DNA of 64,000 nt from Salinarimonas sp. (GTDB taxonomy: Bacteria > Pseudomonadota > Alphaproteobacteria > Rhizobiales > Beijerinckiaceae). How positions within the stretch are numbered: position 1 is the stretch's first letter; the number at the start of each line of letters is the position of its first letter. Made by a program: the position numbers and the translations under genes. Below, in pieces: positions 35,580-44,015 of this stretch. Where the stretch lies: positions 1,571,501 to 1,635,500 of the forward strand of contig NZ_CP157794.1 in the NCBI RefSeq assembly GCF_040111675.1, read 5' to 3'. A model generated the notes under the pieces. That model was not told the origin of the DNA. It worked only from the letters and a program-made list of their open reading frames with translations, and did not search any database.

Positions 35580-36737
35580 ATGCCGATCCCCACGAACTCC
35601 GCCGCCGCCGCCTTTTCCTCCGACGCGCGCGTCTCGCGCATGGTCGACGACGTCTGCGCCTGGGCGCGCTGCGAGAGCCCGACCGACACCGCCGCCGCGG
35701 TCGACGCCATGATGGACCTGATGGTGGACGGTCTCGGCGATGCGCCGGTCGCCGTCGAGCGCATTCCTGGCCGCGACGGGCTCGGCGGCTCGGTGATCCT
35801 GCGCGCCGGCCCGACCACGAACGAGCCGTCCGCCCTCGTCCTGTCCCATCTCGACACGGTCCACCCGATCGGCACGTCGGCGGACGGCCTGCCGGTGCGG
35901 GTCGAGGGCGATCGGCTCTACGGGCCCGGCGTCTACGACATGAAGGGCGGCGCCTATCTCGCGCTCCAGGCCTTCCTCGAGGTGGCGCGCCGGGGCACGG
36001 CCAAGCGGCCGATGGTCTACCTGTTCACGCCGGACGAGGAGATCGGCTCGCCCACCACGCGAGCGCTGATCGAGCATCTCGGTCGCGAGGCGAAGGCCGT
36101 CTACGTCACCGAGCCCGCCCGCGACGGCGGCAAGATCGTCACTTGCCGCAAGGGCGTCGGCCGCTTCGACGTGCACGTGGAGGGGCGCCCCGCTCATTCC
36201 GGCTCGCGCCACCCCGACGGCCGCAACGCCATCTACGAGGCGGCGCGCCAGATCGCGGCGATCGAGGCGATGACGGACTATTCCCGCGGCGTGACGACCA
36301 CGGTCGGCATGATCAAGGGCGGGACCGCGATGAACACGATCCCGCAGCATTGCCGCTTCGGCGTCGACCTGCGCGTCGAGACCGCGGCAGACGGCGAGGA
36401 ATTCGCGGCGAAGATCCTCGGCCTCGCGCCGCACAAGCCCGATTTCCGCGTCGACGTCACGGGCGGCATGAACCGCCCGCCCTTCGAGCGCACGCGCGAG
36501 GTCGCCTCCTTGTTCGAGACGGCGGCGGGTCTCGCCGCGGAGATCGGCTTCGAGCTGGTCGAGACCTCGCGGACCGGAGGGGGCTCCGACGGCAACTTCA
36601 CCGCAGGTCTCGGAATCGCCACGCTGGACGGGCTCGGGATCGATGGCGACGGCGCACACACGCTCGACGAATACGGTCTCGTCTCGTCGCTGGCGCCGCG
36701 GGCTCAGCTGATCGTACGGCTGCTGGAGACCGTGTGA
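35580..36737 (+). CDS. M20 family zinc carboxypeptidase (glutamate carboxypeptidase-like)
   Basis: 385 residues from the ATG at 35580. A co-catalytic dizinc peptidase of the CPG2/ArgE type: H90-x-D92 (LVLSHLDTVHPIG), bridging D120 (GPGVYDMKGG), catalytic and ligand E153-E154 (LFTPDEEIGSP), and a lid domain inserted at about 190-305 (GRPAHSGSRHPDGRNAI). The C-terminal GGGSDGNFT and DGDGAHTLDEY complete the metal site. It probably removes a C-terminal residue or cleaves an N-acyl amino acid or folate-type substrate in the cytoplasm; there is no signal peptide. Substrate unknown. Confidence 0.9.
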   Translation: MPIPTNSAAAAFSSDARVSRMVDDVCAWARCESPTDTAAAVDAMMDLMVDGLGDAPVAVERIPGRDGLGGSVILRAGPTTNEPSALVLSHLDTVHPIGTSADGLPVRVEGDRLYGPGVYDMKGGAYLALQAFLEVARRGTAKRPMVYLFTPDEEIGSPTTRALIEHLGREAKAVYVTEPARDGGKIVTCRKGVGRFDVHVEGRPAHSGSRHPDGRNAIYEAARQIAAIEAMTDYSRGVTTTVGMIKGGTAMNTIPQHCRFGVDLRVETAADGEEFAAKILGLAPHKPDFRVDVTGGMNRPPFERTREVASLFETAAGLAAEIGFELVETSRTGGGSDGNFTAGLGIATLDGLGIDGDGAHTLDEYGLVSSLAPRAQLIVRLLETV

Positions 36738-36747
36738 GGAAAGGCGC

Positions 36748-36954
36748 TCATGCGTCCTCGGAGTCGGACCGCGGGCCGTTCGGCCGGGGCGCGCGTCCGA
36801 TCCGCTGGGGGCTCGTCGCCGTGATCGGCGGCACGAGCTTGCGGAACAACGTCTCGAAGCGGTCGCCCGAGGCGTCCCCGGCCTGACGGCGCGCGGCGTC
36901 CATGAAGAGGTCGACCTGGATCTCGGCCCATTTGCGGCGCGGCCTGTCTGTCAT
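36748..36954 (-). CDS. Small protein coupled to the zinc-ribbon transposase-like gene
   Basis: 68 residues, basic, beginning MTDRPRRKWAEIQVDLFMDA and containing GDRFETLFRKLVPP. I do not recognise it. The ATG at 36954 has GGAGG six bases upstream, and that site overlaps the stop of the preceding gene, so the two are translated together; the two-base gap supports a real two-gene unit. There is no transmembrane segment. It may be a partner or regulator of the upstream zinc-ribbon protein. Confidence 0.65.
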   Translation of the reverse strand: MTDRPRRKWAEIQVDLFMDAARRQAGDASGDRFETLFRKLVPPITATSPQRIGRAPRPNGPRSDSEDA

Positions 36955-36956
36955 CG

Positions 36957-37427
36957 TCAACCTCCGGCGGCCCAGCCGCCGAAGGTGGCGGCGTCGCGGT
37001 AGGGATGCTGCGGCCGCGGCCGCATCCGTGCGTCCTCGTCGCACTGCGCCTCCGCCTCGGCGGTGGCGAGCCGATCGCGGAAGCGTTGCGACATCAGCCA
37101 GCTCGTGCGGCTGGAGACGCCCAGGATCTGATGCAGGCGATTGACGCTCACGGGCGTCTCCGCCGCATGGAGAAGAAAAAGCGCCTGAAGCCACAGATGC
37201 AGCGGCACGTGCGTCGACTCGAGCATCGTGCCGAGCTTCACGTTGAACGGCTTGCGGCACGCGTAGCACTTATAGGCGCCGGGCTTGGGATCCTTGCCCA
37301 TCAAGCGCCCGATACGATCGCCGCGGCCGCAATGCGGGCAGACCGGTCCGTCCGGCCAAACGCGCGCTTCGACGAAGCGGTATGCCTCCTCCTCGTTGCG
37401 GAAGGCCGGCTCGTTCAAGGCGTACAT
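36957..37427 (-). CDS. IS1595-type zinc-ribbon/HTH protein lacking the transposase catalytic domain
   Basis: 156 residues. It matches the N-terminal third of IS1595/ISXO2 transposases: a zinc ribbon CPHCG...CYAC (Cys near 30, 33, 54 and 57), YKCYACRKPFNVKLGTMLES, then a helical region HVPLHLWLQALFLLHAAE ending in an HTH-like RTSWLMSQRFRDRL. A full transposase continues for about 150 more residues with a DDE domain; here the chain ends after a short Arg/Pro tail. The ribosome site GGGGGAG seven bases before the ATG at 37427 suggests it is expressed. It could be a decayed insertion sequence or a domesticated DNA-binding protein. Confidence 0.75.
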   Translation of the reverse strand: MYALNEPAFRNEEEAYRFVEARVWPDGPVCPHCGRGDRIGRLMGKDPKPGAYKCYACRKPFNVKLGTMLESTHVPLHLWLQALFLLHAAETPVSVNRLHQILGVSSRTSWLMSQRFRDRLATAEAEAQCDEDARMRPRPQHPYRDAATFGGWAAGG

Positions 37428-37766
37428 GCGCTACTCCCCCACAGAGCTCAGGAAAACAGTCCGTAGAGTTGCGCCCCCGTTATCGAACAGATTGTTTGTT
37501 GCCTTTGTGCTTAAACGACGCCTGAACTCTAGCAAAGAGTTTTAGAGGTTACAAGTCTTGCCATGGATTTATAACAAAGTTAGCAAGCTGATCCATTTTT
37601 CTTACTTATGTGTCCCGCTCCTCTACGAGTTAAGCTCCTTAAAATGGTGTTCTCTGTCCGAGGGCGACCATTGCGGTGGGGCGTCGACGTCGCGACGGTG
37701 CGAGACGCAAAGCCGTTGTGCGAGAAAGCCCTTGCCGGGCGCGGCGCCGCGGTCGATATCGGGCTC
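37428..37766. other. AT-rich intergenic island
   Basis: 339 bases, of which about 37460-37660 is clearly AT-richer than anything else in the window (runs such as TTTTAGAGGTTACAAG and ATCCATTTTTCTTACTTATG). No gene, RNA or terminal inverted repeat could be recognised. It probably contains the promoter of the minus-strand zinc-ribbon gene and that of the P450 gene, or is residue of an inserted element. Confidence 0.55.
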
Positions 37767-38993
37767 ATGCCGCTCGTTCCCTCCCGCCGCCGCCTGTCGC
37801 TCGATCCACGCGACCCGAGCTTCAACCAGGACCCGTACCGGACCTACGCCCGGCTTCATGCGAAGGCGCCGGTTTTTTATTGGGAGCAATACGGATCTTG
37901 GTTTTTCGTCGCAAATGCGGACGTGAACCGCCTGCTGCGGGACCGCCGCTTCGGCCGCGAGATCCTGCACGTCGCCACCCGCGAGGAGCTCGGGCTCCCC
38001 GAGCCGGCGGCCCATACCCGTGATTTCGACGCGATCGACGCCCATTCCATGCTGGAGCGCGAGCCGCCCGCGCATACGCGCCTGCGCACGCTCGTCAACC
38101 GCGCCTTCGTCTCGCGCCAGGTCGAGCGGCTGCGCCCGGCCATCGCCGCGCTCGCGCACGCGCTCATCGACGCCTTTCCCGAAGGTGAGCCCTTCGACCT
38201 GCTGGACGCCTACGCGACGCCGATCCCCGTGCGCGTCATCGCCCGCATGCTCGGCGTGCCGGAGGAGACCGCCCCGCAGCTGCTCGACTGGTCGCACCGG
38301 ATGGTCGCGATGTACGCCTTCGGCCGCACGCGCGCGGTGGAGGAGGACGCGAACGCCGCCGCCCGCGACTTCGCCCGGTTCATCCGCGAGACGGTCGCCG
38401 CGCGCCGCGGCGCGCCGGGAGACGATCTCCTCTCCGTCCTGATCGCGGCCGAGGAGAAGGGCGACCGGCTCTCGGAGGACGAGCTCGTCTCCACCGCGAT
38501 CCTGCTCCTCAACGCCGGACACGAGGCCACCGTCCACGCCACCGGCAACGCCGTGAAGACCATCCTCGAGACCGGCGCGGACCCGGCTTCGATGTTCGCC
38601 GACGACGCCGCGACGGAGAACGCGGTGGAGGAATGCCTGCGCTACGACCCGCCGCTCCACGTCTTCACGCGCTGGGTGCTGGAGGACCTGGAGGAGAGCG
38701 GCGTCTCCCTCAGGAAGGGCGACAGGATCGGCCTCGTGCTCGGCGCGACCGGCCGCGACCCGCGCGTCAATCCGGATCCGGACCGCTTCGACCCGGCCCG
38801 CGAGAGCCCGCAGCACACCGCGTTCGGCGCCGGCATCCATTTCTGCATCGGCGCGCCGCTGGCGCGGCTGGAGATGCAGGTGGCGCTGCCGATCCTGTTC
38901 GCGCGCTGCCCGTCGCTGCGCCTCGCCGAACCGCCGGTCTACCGCGACGCCTATCACTTCCACGGGCTCGAGCGGCTGATGGTGACGACGTGA
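37767..38993 (+). CDS. Cytochrome P450
   Basis: 408 residues from the ATG at 37767 ([20 protein letters not shown]); the open frame extends upstream without family similarity. A soluble bacterial P450: I-helix [12 protein letters not shown]-helix ExxR in [11 protein letters not shown], and the haem loop [17 protein letters not shown] with thiolate ligand C360. The I-helix has Ala where most have Thr directly after Glu, with the Thr one place on. It resembles the class I enzymes that need a ferredoxin and reductase, neither of which is in the window. Its four-base overlap with the deacetylase-like gene links the two. Substrate unknown. Confidence 0.93.
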   Translation: MPLVPSRRRLSLDPRDPSFNQDPYRTYARLHAKAPVFYWEQYGSWFFVANADVNRLLRDRRFGREILHVATREELGLPEPAAHTRDFDAIDAHSMLEREPPAHTRLRTLVNRAFVSRQVERLRPAIAALAHALIDAFPEGEPFDLLDAYATPIPVRVIARMLGVPEETAPQLLDWSHRMVAMYAFGRTRAVEEDANAAARDFARFIRETVAARRGAPGDDLLSVLIAAEEKGDRLSEDELVSTAILLLNAGHEATVHATGNAVKTILETGADPASMFADDAATENAVEECLRYDPPLHVFTRWVLEDLEESGVSLRKGDRIGLVLGATGRDPRVNPDPDRFDPARESPQHTAFGAGIHFCIGAPLARLEMQVALPILFARCPSLRLAEPPVYRDAYHFHGLERLMVTT

Positions 38994-39898
38994 AGCGGCT
39001 GCCGCCCCTCGTCTCGCATCAGCATTACGAGGCGCCGTTGCCCGCGCGCCATCGCTTTCCCATGGGCAAGTACGGCGCGCTGCGCCGCGCGCTCGAGGCG
39101 GAGGGGATCGTGCCGGACGGCTTCGTCGGGCCCGAGCCGGCCGACGCCGGGACGATCGGGCTCGCGCACGATCCGGCCTACGTCGAGCAGGTCTTCACCC
39201 AGACCGTGCCGGCGGCGATCGAGCGGCGCATCGGGCTGCCTATCGACGCGGGCGTCGCCCGGCGCGCGCGGGCCTCGATCGGCGGCACGCTCCTCGCGGC
39301 GCGGCTGGCCTTGGAGCACGGCCTCTCGGGCTCCACCGCGGGCGGCAGCCACCACGCCCAGCGGGCCGGCGGGGCGGGGTTCTGCGTCTTCAACGACGTG
39401 GCCGTCGCGGCGCTGGCGCTTCATCGCGAGGGCGCGATCCGCCGCGCGCTCGTCGTCGACCTCGACGTCCACCAGGGCGACGGCACGGCCGACATCCTGC
39501 GCGACGAGCCCGACCTCGTCACGCTCTCGATCCACGCCGAGAAGAACTATCCCGTGCGCAAGATCGCGAGCGATCGCGACGTCGGCCTCCCCGACGCGCT
39601 CGAGGACGACGCCTATCTGCAGGAGATCGCGGCGCACGTGCCCGACATGATGGACCGGGTCGCCCCCGACATCGTGTTCTACAATGCCGGCGTCGACCCC
39701 CACCGCGAGGACAGGCTCGGGCGCCTCGCCCTCTCCGACGAGGGCCTGTGGCGGCGCGACCGCTTCGTCGTCGCCGAGGCGCGGCGGCGCGGAATCCCCC
39801 TCGTCGCGGTGATCGGCGGCGGCTACGGCGAGGATTCCGAGGCGATCGGAAAGCGCCACGCGCTGGTGTTTCGCGCGATGGCGGAACGGGGTGTGTGA
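38990..39898 (+). CDS. Histone deacetylase family hydrolase
   Basis: 302 residues from GTG 38990, which overlaps the P450 stop (GTGA). A zinc-dependent deacetylase of the AcuC/HDAC fold: the H121-H122 pair in [20 protein letters not shown], zinc ligands D159 and H161 in [12 protein letters not shown], third ligand D236 in YNAGVDPH, and GGGY near 278 for the transition-state Tyr. Bacterial members deacetylate acetyl-lysine proteins or small acetylated amines. The coupling to a P450 suggests a small-molecule substrate, which is inference. Confidence 0.92.
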   Translation: MKRLPPLVSHQHYEAPLPARHRFPMGKYGALRRALEAEGIVPDGFVGPEPADAGTIGLAHDPAYVEQVFTQTVPAAIERRIGLPIDAGVARRARASIGGTLLAARLALEHGLSGSTAGGSHHAQRAGGAGFCVFNDVAVAALALHREGAIRRALVVDLDVHQGDGTADILRDEPDLVTLSIHAEKNYPVRKIASDRDVGLPDALEDDAYLQEIAAHVPDMMDRVAPDIVFYNAGVDPHREDRLGRLALSDEGLWRRDRFVVAEARRRGIPLVAVIGGGYGEDSEAIGKRHALVFRAMAERGV

Positions 39899-40033
39899 GG
39901 GGCCGGAATCCAGGACTTGGAAGTAAGCCGGATTCGGCATCTCCCGTAAGAACAATCCCGCTCGCGTGCCGGAAACCAAGCGTTAACCATACGCATTGAA
40001 GATCGCCGACGCCGCCGATGCGTCGGCGGGCGG

Positions 40034-40279
40034 ATGACGGGGTTCAAGACCATGGGCGAGACGCGCATCACCCGGCGGGGACCGCCGCGCGCAGACGCCG
40101 TACGGTCCACGATCGTGCGGCTTGCGGACTACGCAGGCACGAGGCCGCGCCCCGCGCCGCCCGAGGACGCGCCGCGCGGAGAGATCCTGCTCTTCACCGG
40201 GGTGATGTATGAACGCCGCGCGCCGGACAGCGAGGGCGCCCACGCGCCGGACACGCCGCGGCGCCGCCGTCGCCGCTAG
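40034..40279 (+). CDS. Small protein of unknown function
   Basis: 81 residues from the ATG at 40034; an internal ATG at 40052 is an alternative. Rich in Arg and Pro, with one hydrophobic core GEILLFTGVMYERR and an Arg-run tail. I have a weak memory of similar small proteins with a [IL]LxFTGVRYER core in related genera, but I cannot name a family. It overlaps the following lipoprotein gene by 71 bases in another frame, which is unusual. Confidence 0.5.
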   Translation: MTGFKTMGETRITRRGPPRADAVRSTIVRLADYAGTRPRPAPPEDAPRGEILLFTGVMYERRAPDSEGAHAPDTPRRRRRR

Positions 40280-41066
40280 CCTCGCCCTGGCCGCTCTCGC
40301 GGCGCTTTCCGCCTGCGCGCCGCGCGGCGATTTCGGCCGGCCCGCGCCCTCCGTGATCGGCGACCGCGTGCTTCCCTTCGCCGGCCGCGCCACGGCGGAG
40401 ATCTACGGGCAGCCCGCCTCCTGGTCGATCCTCACCGACGACGAGCGCGAATTGCGGACGCGCGCCTACCGATTCCTGATGCCGGCGCACGAGTGGCAGG
40501 TGATCGAGCGCGTGCTCGCCGATCTCGCCCGCCACCGCATCATCCCCACCTCGCTCTCGTTCCAGGCCCGCCGCGGCTATTGGGACGCGCTGCGCTTCTC
40601 GCGCGGGACGTCGCCCGCGCCGCTGTTCCGGCGCATCGCCCAGGACGCGGAGCAGGATCGTGTGCTGATCGCGCCTTTGCGGACGATGGCCGAGCGGGTG
40701 CTGGAGGCGGACCGGGCGCGGCTGCAGTTCCTGCTCTACGTGCGGCATCTGGAGGAGCGCCAGGCGGAGGAGGCGGCGCTGCGGGTCGCCGAGAACCGGT
40801 GCCTGATCGCCTGGATCCGCGCCGAGGCCCGCGAGCGCGCCGAGCGCTACCGATTCGCGCTCGAGCGCCTCGCCGTCGAGGCCCCCCAGCGTGACGCCGT
40901 CGGCCCCGAGCGCGCGCTCGCGGCGCTCGAGCCCGAGATCGCCACCCTCGATACGCTGCCCGTCGGCGCGCTCGACGCCTGCGCCGACGACGTCGCGCCG
41001 ACCCCCGCACCCGTCGCAGGCCCCGCCGCGCCGCCGCCGGACGGGGTGATCGTGTTCAAGGAGTGA
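40209..41066 (+). CDS. Lipoprotein of unknown function
   Basis: 285 residues. The N-terminus has an Arg-rich stretch, a hydrophobic segment and the lipobox LAALSAC, so the Cys near residue 36 is probably lipidated. The mature chain begins with RGDFGRPAPSVIGDRVLPFA, has a helical middle (ADRARLQFLLYVRHLEERQAEE) and a Pro-rich tail. No enzymatic motif is seen. It may sit in the outer or inner membrane facing the periplasm. Starts inside the preceding small gene. Confidence 0.75.
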   Translation: MNAARRTARAPTRRTRRGAAVAASLALAALAALSACAPRGDFGRPAPSVIGDRVLPFAGRATAEIYGQPASWSILTDDERELRTRAYRFLMPAHEWQVIERVLADLARHRIIPTSLSFQARRGYWDALRFSRGTSPAPLFRRIAQDAEQDRVLIAPLRTMAERVLEADRARLQFLLYVRHLEERQAEEAALRVAENRCLIAWIRAEARERAERYRFALERLAVEAPQRDAVGPERALAALEPEIATLDTLPVGALDACADDVAPTPAPVAGPAAPPPDGVIVFKE

Positions 41067-41128
41067 GCGAGGGGGGGGCTGCCCATCCCCTGACCACCCC
41101 CTGCCTTCCTTTTCACCCTGCCTCCAAA

Positions 41129-41157
41129 TTGACAGCCGCCTCGGCATTTGATCACAT
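41129..41157 (+). promoter_or_regulatory. Sigma70-like promoter of preT-preA
   Basis: Perfect -35 TTGACA (41129-41134), a 17-base spacer and -10 TCACAT (41152-41157, four of six matches to TATAAT). The -10 box lies inside the RutR-type operator. It is 110 bases before the preT start codon. Confidence 0.6.
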
Positions 41158-41164
41158 GGTCAAA
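41147..41164. promoter_or_regulatory. RutR-type operator upstream of preT
   Basis: The dyad TTTGATCACATGGTCAAA. Its 16-base core TTGATCACATGGTCAA matches the E. coli RutR consensus TTGACCANNTGGTCAA at all but one defined position. A RutR homologue is encoded at 44001-44669 in the same locus. Uracil or thymine releases E. coli RutR, so the expected logic is derepression of preT-preA by pyrimidines. Confidence 0.75.
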
Positions 41165-41266
41165 ACTAGAGTCGGTCCAAAAGAGACCGGCCGAGGGTGA
41201 ACGTGTCCGATTGATCGCGAGCGAGACCGTGCGTCGAGTATCCGCGCGGCTCGGGGAGGCTCATCC

Positions 41267-42625
41267 ATGAGCACGCATCCTGACATCGGGGCCGGGCGGA
41301 TCCCGGCCGGGGAGATCGAGGCGGGCTTTGCCGATCTCCATCCGGCGCTCGACCGGAACGAGGCGCGCGTCGCCTCCGAGCGCTGCCTGTTCTGCTACGA
41401 CGCGCCCTGCATCCAGGCCTGCCCGACGGGCATCGACATCCCGATGTTCATCCGCCAGATCATGACGGAGAACCCGCAAGGGGCGGCCAAGACGATCCTC
41501 GACGCCAATATCTTCGGCGGCATGTGCGCCCGCGTCTGCCCGACGGAGACCCTCTGCGAGGAAGCTTGCGTGCGCATGGACGAGGGCAAGCCCGTCGAGA
41601 TCGGGCGCCTCCAGCGCTACGCCACCGACGCGCTGTTCTCCGCGGGCCGCCAGCTCTATCGCCAGGGTCCGGCGACGGGCGCGCGGGTCGCGGTCGTCGG
41701 CGCGGGGCCTGCGGGCCTCTCCTGCGCCCACAAGCTCGCGACGCTGGGTCATTCGGTCGACGTGTTCGAGGCGCGGGAGAAGGCCGGCGGCCTCAACGAG
41801 CACGGCATCGCCGCCTACAAGACGACCGACGGCTTCGCCCAGCGCGAGGTGGAGTACCTCCTCGAGGTCGGCGGCATCACCGTCCATCACGGCAGGCGTC
41901 TGGGGCGCGACGTCACGCTTTCGGGCCTCGCGGCGGAATACGATGCGGTCTTCCTCGGCCTAGGCCTCCAGGCGGTGAACGCGCTCGGCGTCGACGAGAG
42001 CGGGCTTTCCAACATCGAGGACGCCGTCGCCTTCATCGAGCGCCTGCGCCAGGCGCCGGACCTCTCCGCTCTGCCCATCGGCCGCAAGGTGATCGTGGTC
42101 GGCGGCGGCATGACGGCGATCGACGCCGCCGTGCAGGCGAAGAAGCTCGGCGCGGAGGAGGTCACCCTCGTCTATCGCCGCGGCGCGGACGCCATGCCGG
42201 CCTCGCGCTACGAGCAGGAGGTGGCGCTCACGAACGGCGTCGTCATCCGGCACTTCGCACGGCCCTATGCGGTGCAGGGGGAGGGGGGCGTCCTCGCCTC
42301 CGTCCTGTTCATGCGCACCGCGCTGGAGGGCGGCGCGCTCGTCGACACCGGCGAGACCTTCGAGCTCCCCGCCGACCAGCTGTTCAAGGCGATCGGCCAG
42401 GTCTTCCTGCCGACCGACGTCGCCGACGAGAGCGCCGTCATCGAGATGGACGGCCCGAAGATCAAGGTCGACGCCGAGTGCCGCACCTCGCTGCCCAAGG
42501 TCTGGGCCGGCGGCGACTGCACCCGCGGCAAGGACCTCACCGTCGTCGCGGTGGAGGACGGCAAGCAGGCCGCCCTCTCCATCCACCGGGCGCTCGCCGC
42601 CCGCATGCCGCTCGCGGCAGAGTGA
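41267..42625 (+). CDS. preT: NAD-dependent dihydropyrimidine dehydrogenase subunit PreT
   Basis: 452 residues. The electron-input subunit: two N-terminal [4Fe-4S] sites (C40, C43, C48, C52; and C87, C91, C97, C101), an FAD site GAGPAGLSC at about 145-153, and an NAD(P)H site VVGGGMTAID near 275-285. It is homologous to the N-terminal half of mammalian dihydropyrimidine dehydrogenase and to GltD. It passes electrons from NADH to PreA for reduction of uracil and thymine. Followed 14 bases later by preA. Confidence 0.95.
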   Translation: MSTHPDIGAGRIPAGEIEAGFADLHPALDRNEARVASERCLFCYDAPCIQACPTGIDIPMFIRQIMTENPQGAAKTILDANIFGGMCARVCPTETLCEEACVRMDEGKPVEIGRLQRYATDALFSAGRQLYRQGPATGARVAVVGAGPAGLSCAHKLATLGHSVDVFEAREKAGGLNEHGIAAYKTTDGFAQREVEYLLEVGGITVHHGRRLGRDVTLSGLAAEYDAVFLGLGLQAVNALGVDESGLSNIEDAVAFIERLRQAPDLSALPIGRKVIVVGGGMTAIDAAVQAKKLGAEEVTLVYRRGADAMPASRYEQEVALTNGVVIRHFARPYAVQGEGGVLASVLFMRTALEGGALVDTGETFELPADQLFKAIGQVFLPTDVADESAVIEMDGPKIKVDAECRTSLPKVWAGGDCTRGKDLTVVAVEDGKQAALSIHRALAARMPLAAE

Positions 42626-42639
42626 GGGAGGACGAGACC

Positions 42640-43980
42640 ATGGCAGACCTGTCCGTCGATTTCTGCGGCATCAAGGCGCCCAACCCCTTCTGGCTCGCCT
42701 CCGCGCCGCCAACCGACAAGGCCTACAACGTCGAGCGCGCCTTCCGCGCCGGCTGGGGCGGCGTCGTCTGGAAGACGCTCGGCGAGGACCCGCCGATCGT
42801 CAACGTGTCCGGCCCGCGCTACGGCGCGATCCACGGGCCGGACCGGCGCGTGATCGGCTTCAACAACATCGAGCTGATCACCGACCGCCCGCTCGAGGTG
42901 AACCTGCGCGAGATCAAGGAGGTCAAGCGCAAGTGGCCCGACCGCGCCATGGTGGTCTCGCTGATGGTGCCGTGCACCGAGGAGAGCTGGAAGGCCATCC
43001 TGAAGCGCGTCGAGGAGACCGAGGCCGACGGCGTCGAGCTCAATTTCGGCTGCCCGCACGGCATGTCCGAGCGCGGCATGGGCTCGGCGGTGGGGCAGGT
43101 CCCGGAATACGTCGAGATGGTCGCGCGCTGGTGCAAGCAGCACACGCGCATGCCGGTGATCGTGAAGCTCACGCCCAACGTCACCAACGTGCTCGGCCCC
43201 GCCCAGGCGGCCAAGCGCGGCGGGGCGGACGCGGTGTCGCTGATCAACACCGTCAACTCCATCATGCATGTCGACCTCGATGCCATGTCCCCCTGGCCGC
43301 ACACCGACGGCAAGGGCACGCACGGCGGCATGTGCGGGCCGGCGGTGAAGCCGATCGCGCTCAACATGGTCGGCGAGATCGCCCGCAACGCCGAGACCCG
43401 CGGCATGCCGATCTCCGGCATCGGCGGCATCGAGACCTGGAAGGACGCCGCCGAGTTCATGGCGCTCGGCGCCGGCACCGTGCAGGTCTGCACGGCGGCG
43501 ATGGTCTACGGCTTCAAGATCGTCGAGGAGATGAAGTCGGGCCTGTCCGACTGGATGGACGCCAAGGGTTATTCCCGCGTGTCGGACTTCGTCGGCCGCG
43601 CCGTGCCCAACGTCACCGACTGGCAGTACCTGAACCTCGACTACGCGGTGAAGGCCCAGATCGACCAGGACGCCTGCATCAAGTGCGGGCGCTGCCACAT
43701 CGCCTGCGAGGACACCTCGCACCAGGCGATCACCAACATGGTCGAGGGCGTGCGCAAGTTCGAGGTGATCGAGGAGGAATGCGTCGGCTGCAATCTCTGC
43801 GCCGTCGTCTGCCCGGTGGAGAACTGCATCACCATGGTGCCGCTGGAGAACCAGGTCGACAAGCGCACCGGCCGCGTCGTCGACGGCTCGTACCGGAACT
43901 GGACGCAGCACCCCAACAACCCGATGGCGGAGAAGCCGGTAGCCTACGACACCGACGCCGCGCTCGAGCCGGCGGAGTGA
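42640..43980 (+). CDS. preA: NAD-dependent dihydropyrimidine dehydrogenase subunit PreA
   Basis: 446 residues from the ATG at 42640, with GGGAGG upstream. An FMN barrel like class 1 dihydroorotate dehydrogenase carries the catalytic loop ELNFGCPHGMSERGMG; C138 corresponds to the proton-donating Cys671 of the mammalian enzyme, and Gly137 stands where that enzyme has Ser. The C-terminal ferredoxin domain has CIKCGRCHIAC (C346-C356) and CVGCNLCAVVC (C381-C391). It reduces uracil/thymine to the 5,6-dihydro forms, the first step of reductive pyrimidine breakdown; HydA and the ureidopropionase in this locus do the next two. Confidence 0.96.
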   Translation: MADLSVDFCGIKAPNPFWLASAPPTDKAYNVERAFRAGWGGVVWKTLGEDPPIVNVSGPRYGAIHGPDRRVIGFNNIELITDRPLEVNLREIKEVKRKWPDRAMVVSLMVPCTEESWKAILKRVEETEADGVELNFGCPHGMSERGMGSAVGQVPEYVEMVARWCKQHTRMPVIVKLTPNVTNVLGPAQAAKRGGADAVSLINTVNSIMHVDLDAMSPWPHTDGKGTHGGMCGPAVKPIALNMVGEIARNAETRGMPISGIGGIETWKDAAEFMALGAGTVQVCTAAMVYGFKIVEEMKSGLSDWMDAKGYSRVSDFVGRAVPNVTDWQYLNLDYAVKAQIDQDACIKCGRCHIACEDTSHQAITNMVEGVRKFEVIEEECVGCNLCAVVCPVENCITMVPLENQVDKRTGRVVDGSYRNWTQHPNNPMAEKPVAYDTDAALEPAE

Positions 43981-43989
43981 ACCCGGCGC

Positions 43990-44015
43990 CCGCGCGGGGC
44001 TCACGTCCCGCGCGG
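43990..44015. terminator. Possible bidirectional terminator hairpin, preA/rutR
   Basis: Perfect 9-bp stem CCGCGCGGG (43990-43998) with CCCGCGCGG (44007-44015) and an eight-base loop, between the convergent ends of preA and rutR and reaching into the last codons of rutR. There is no T-tract on either side, so it may only stabilise 3' ends. Confidence 0.35.
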
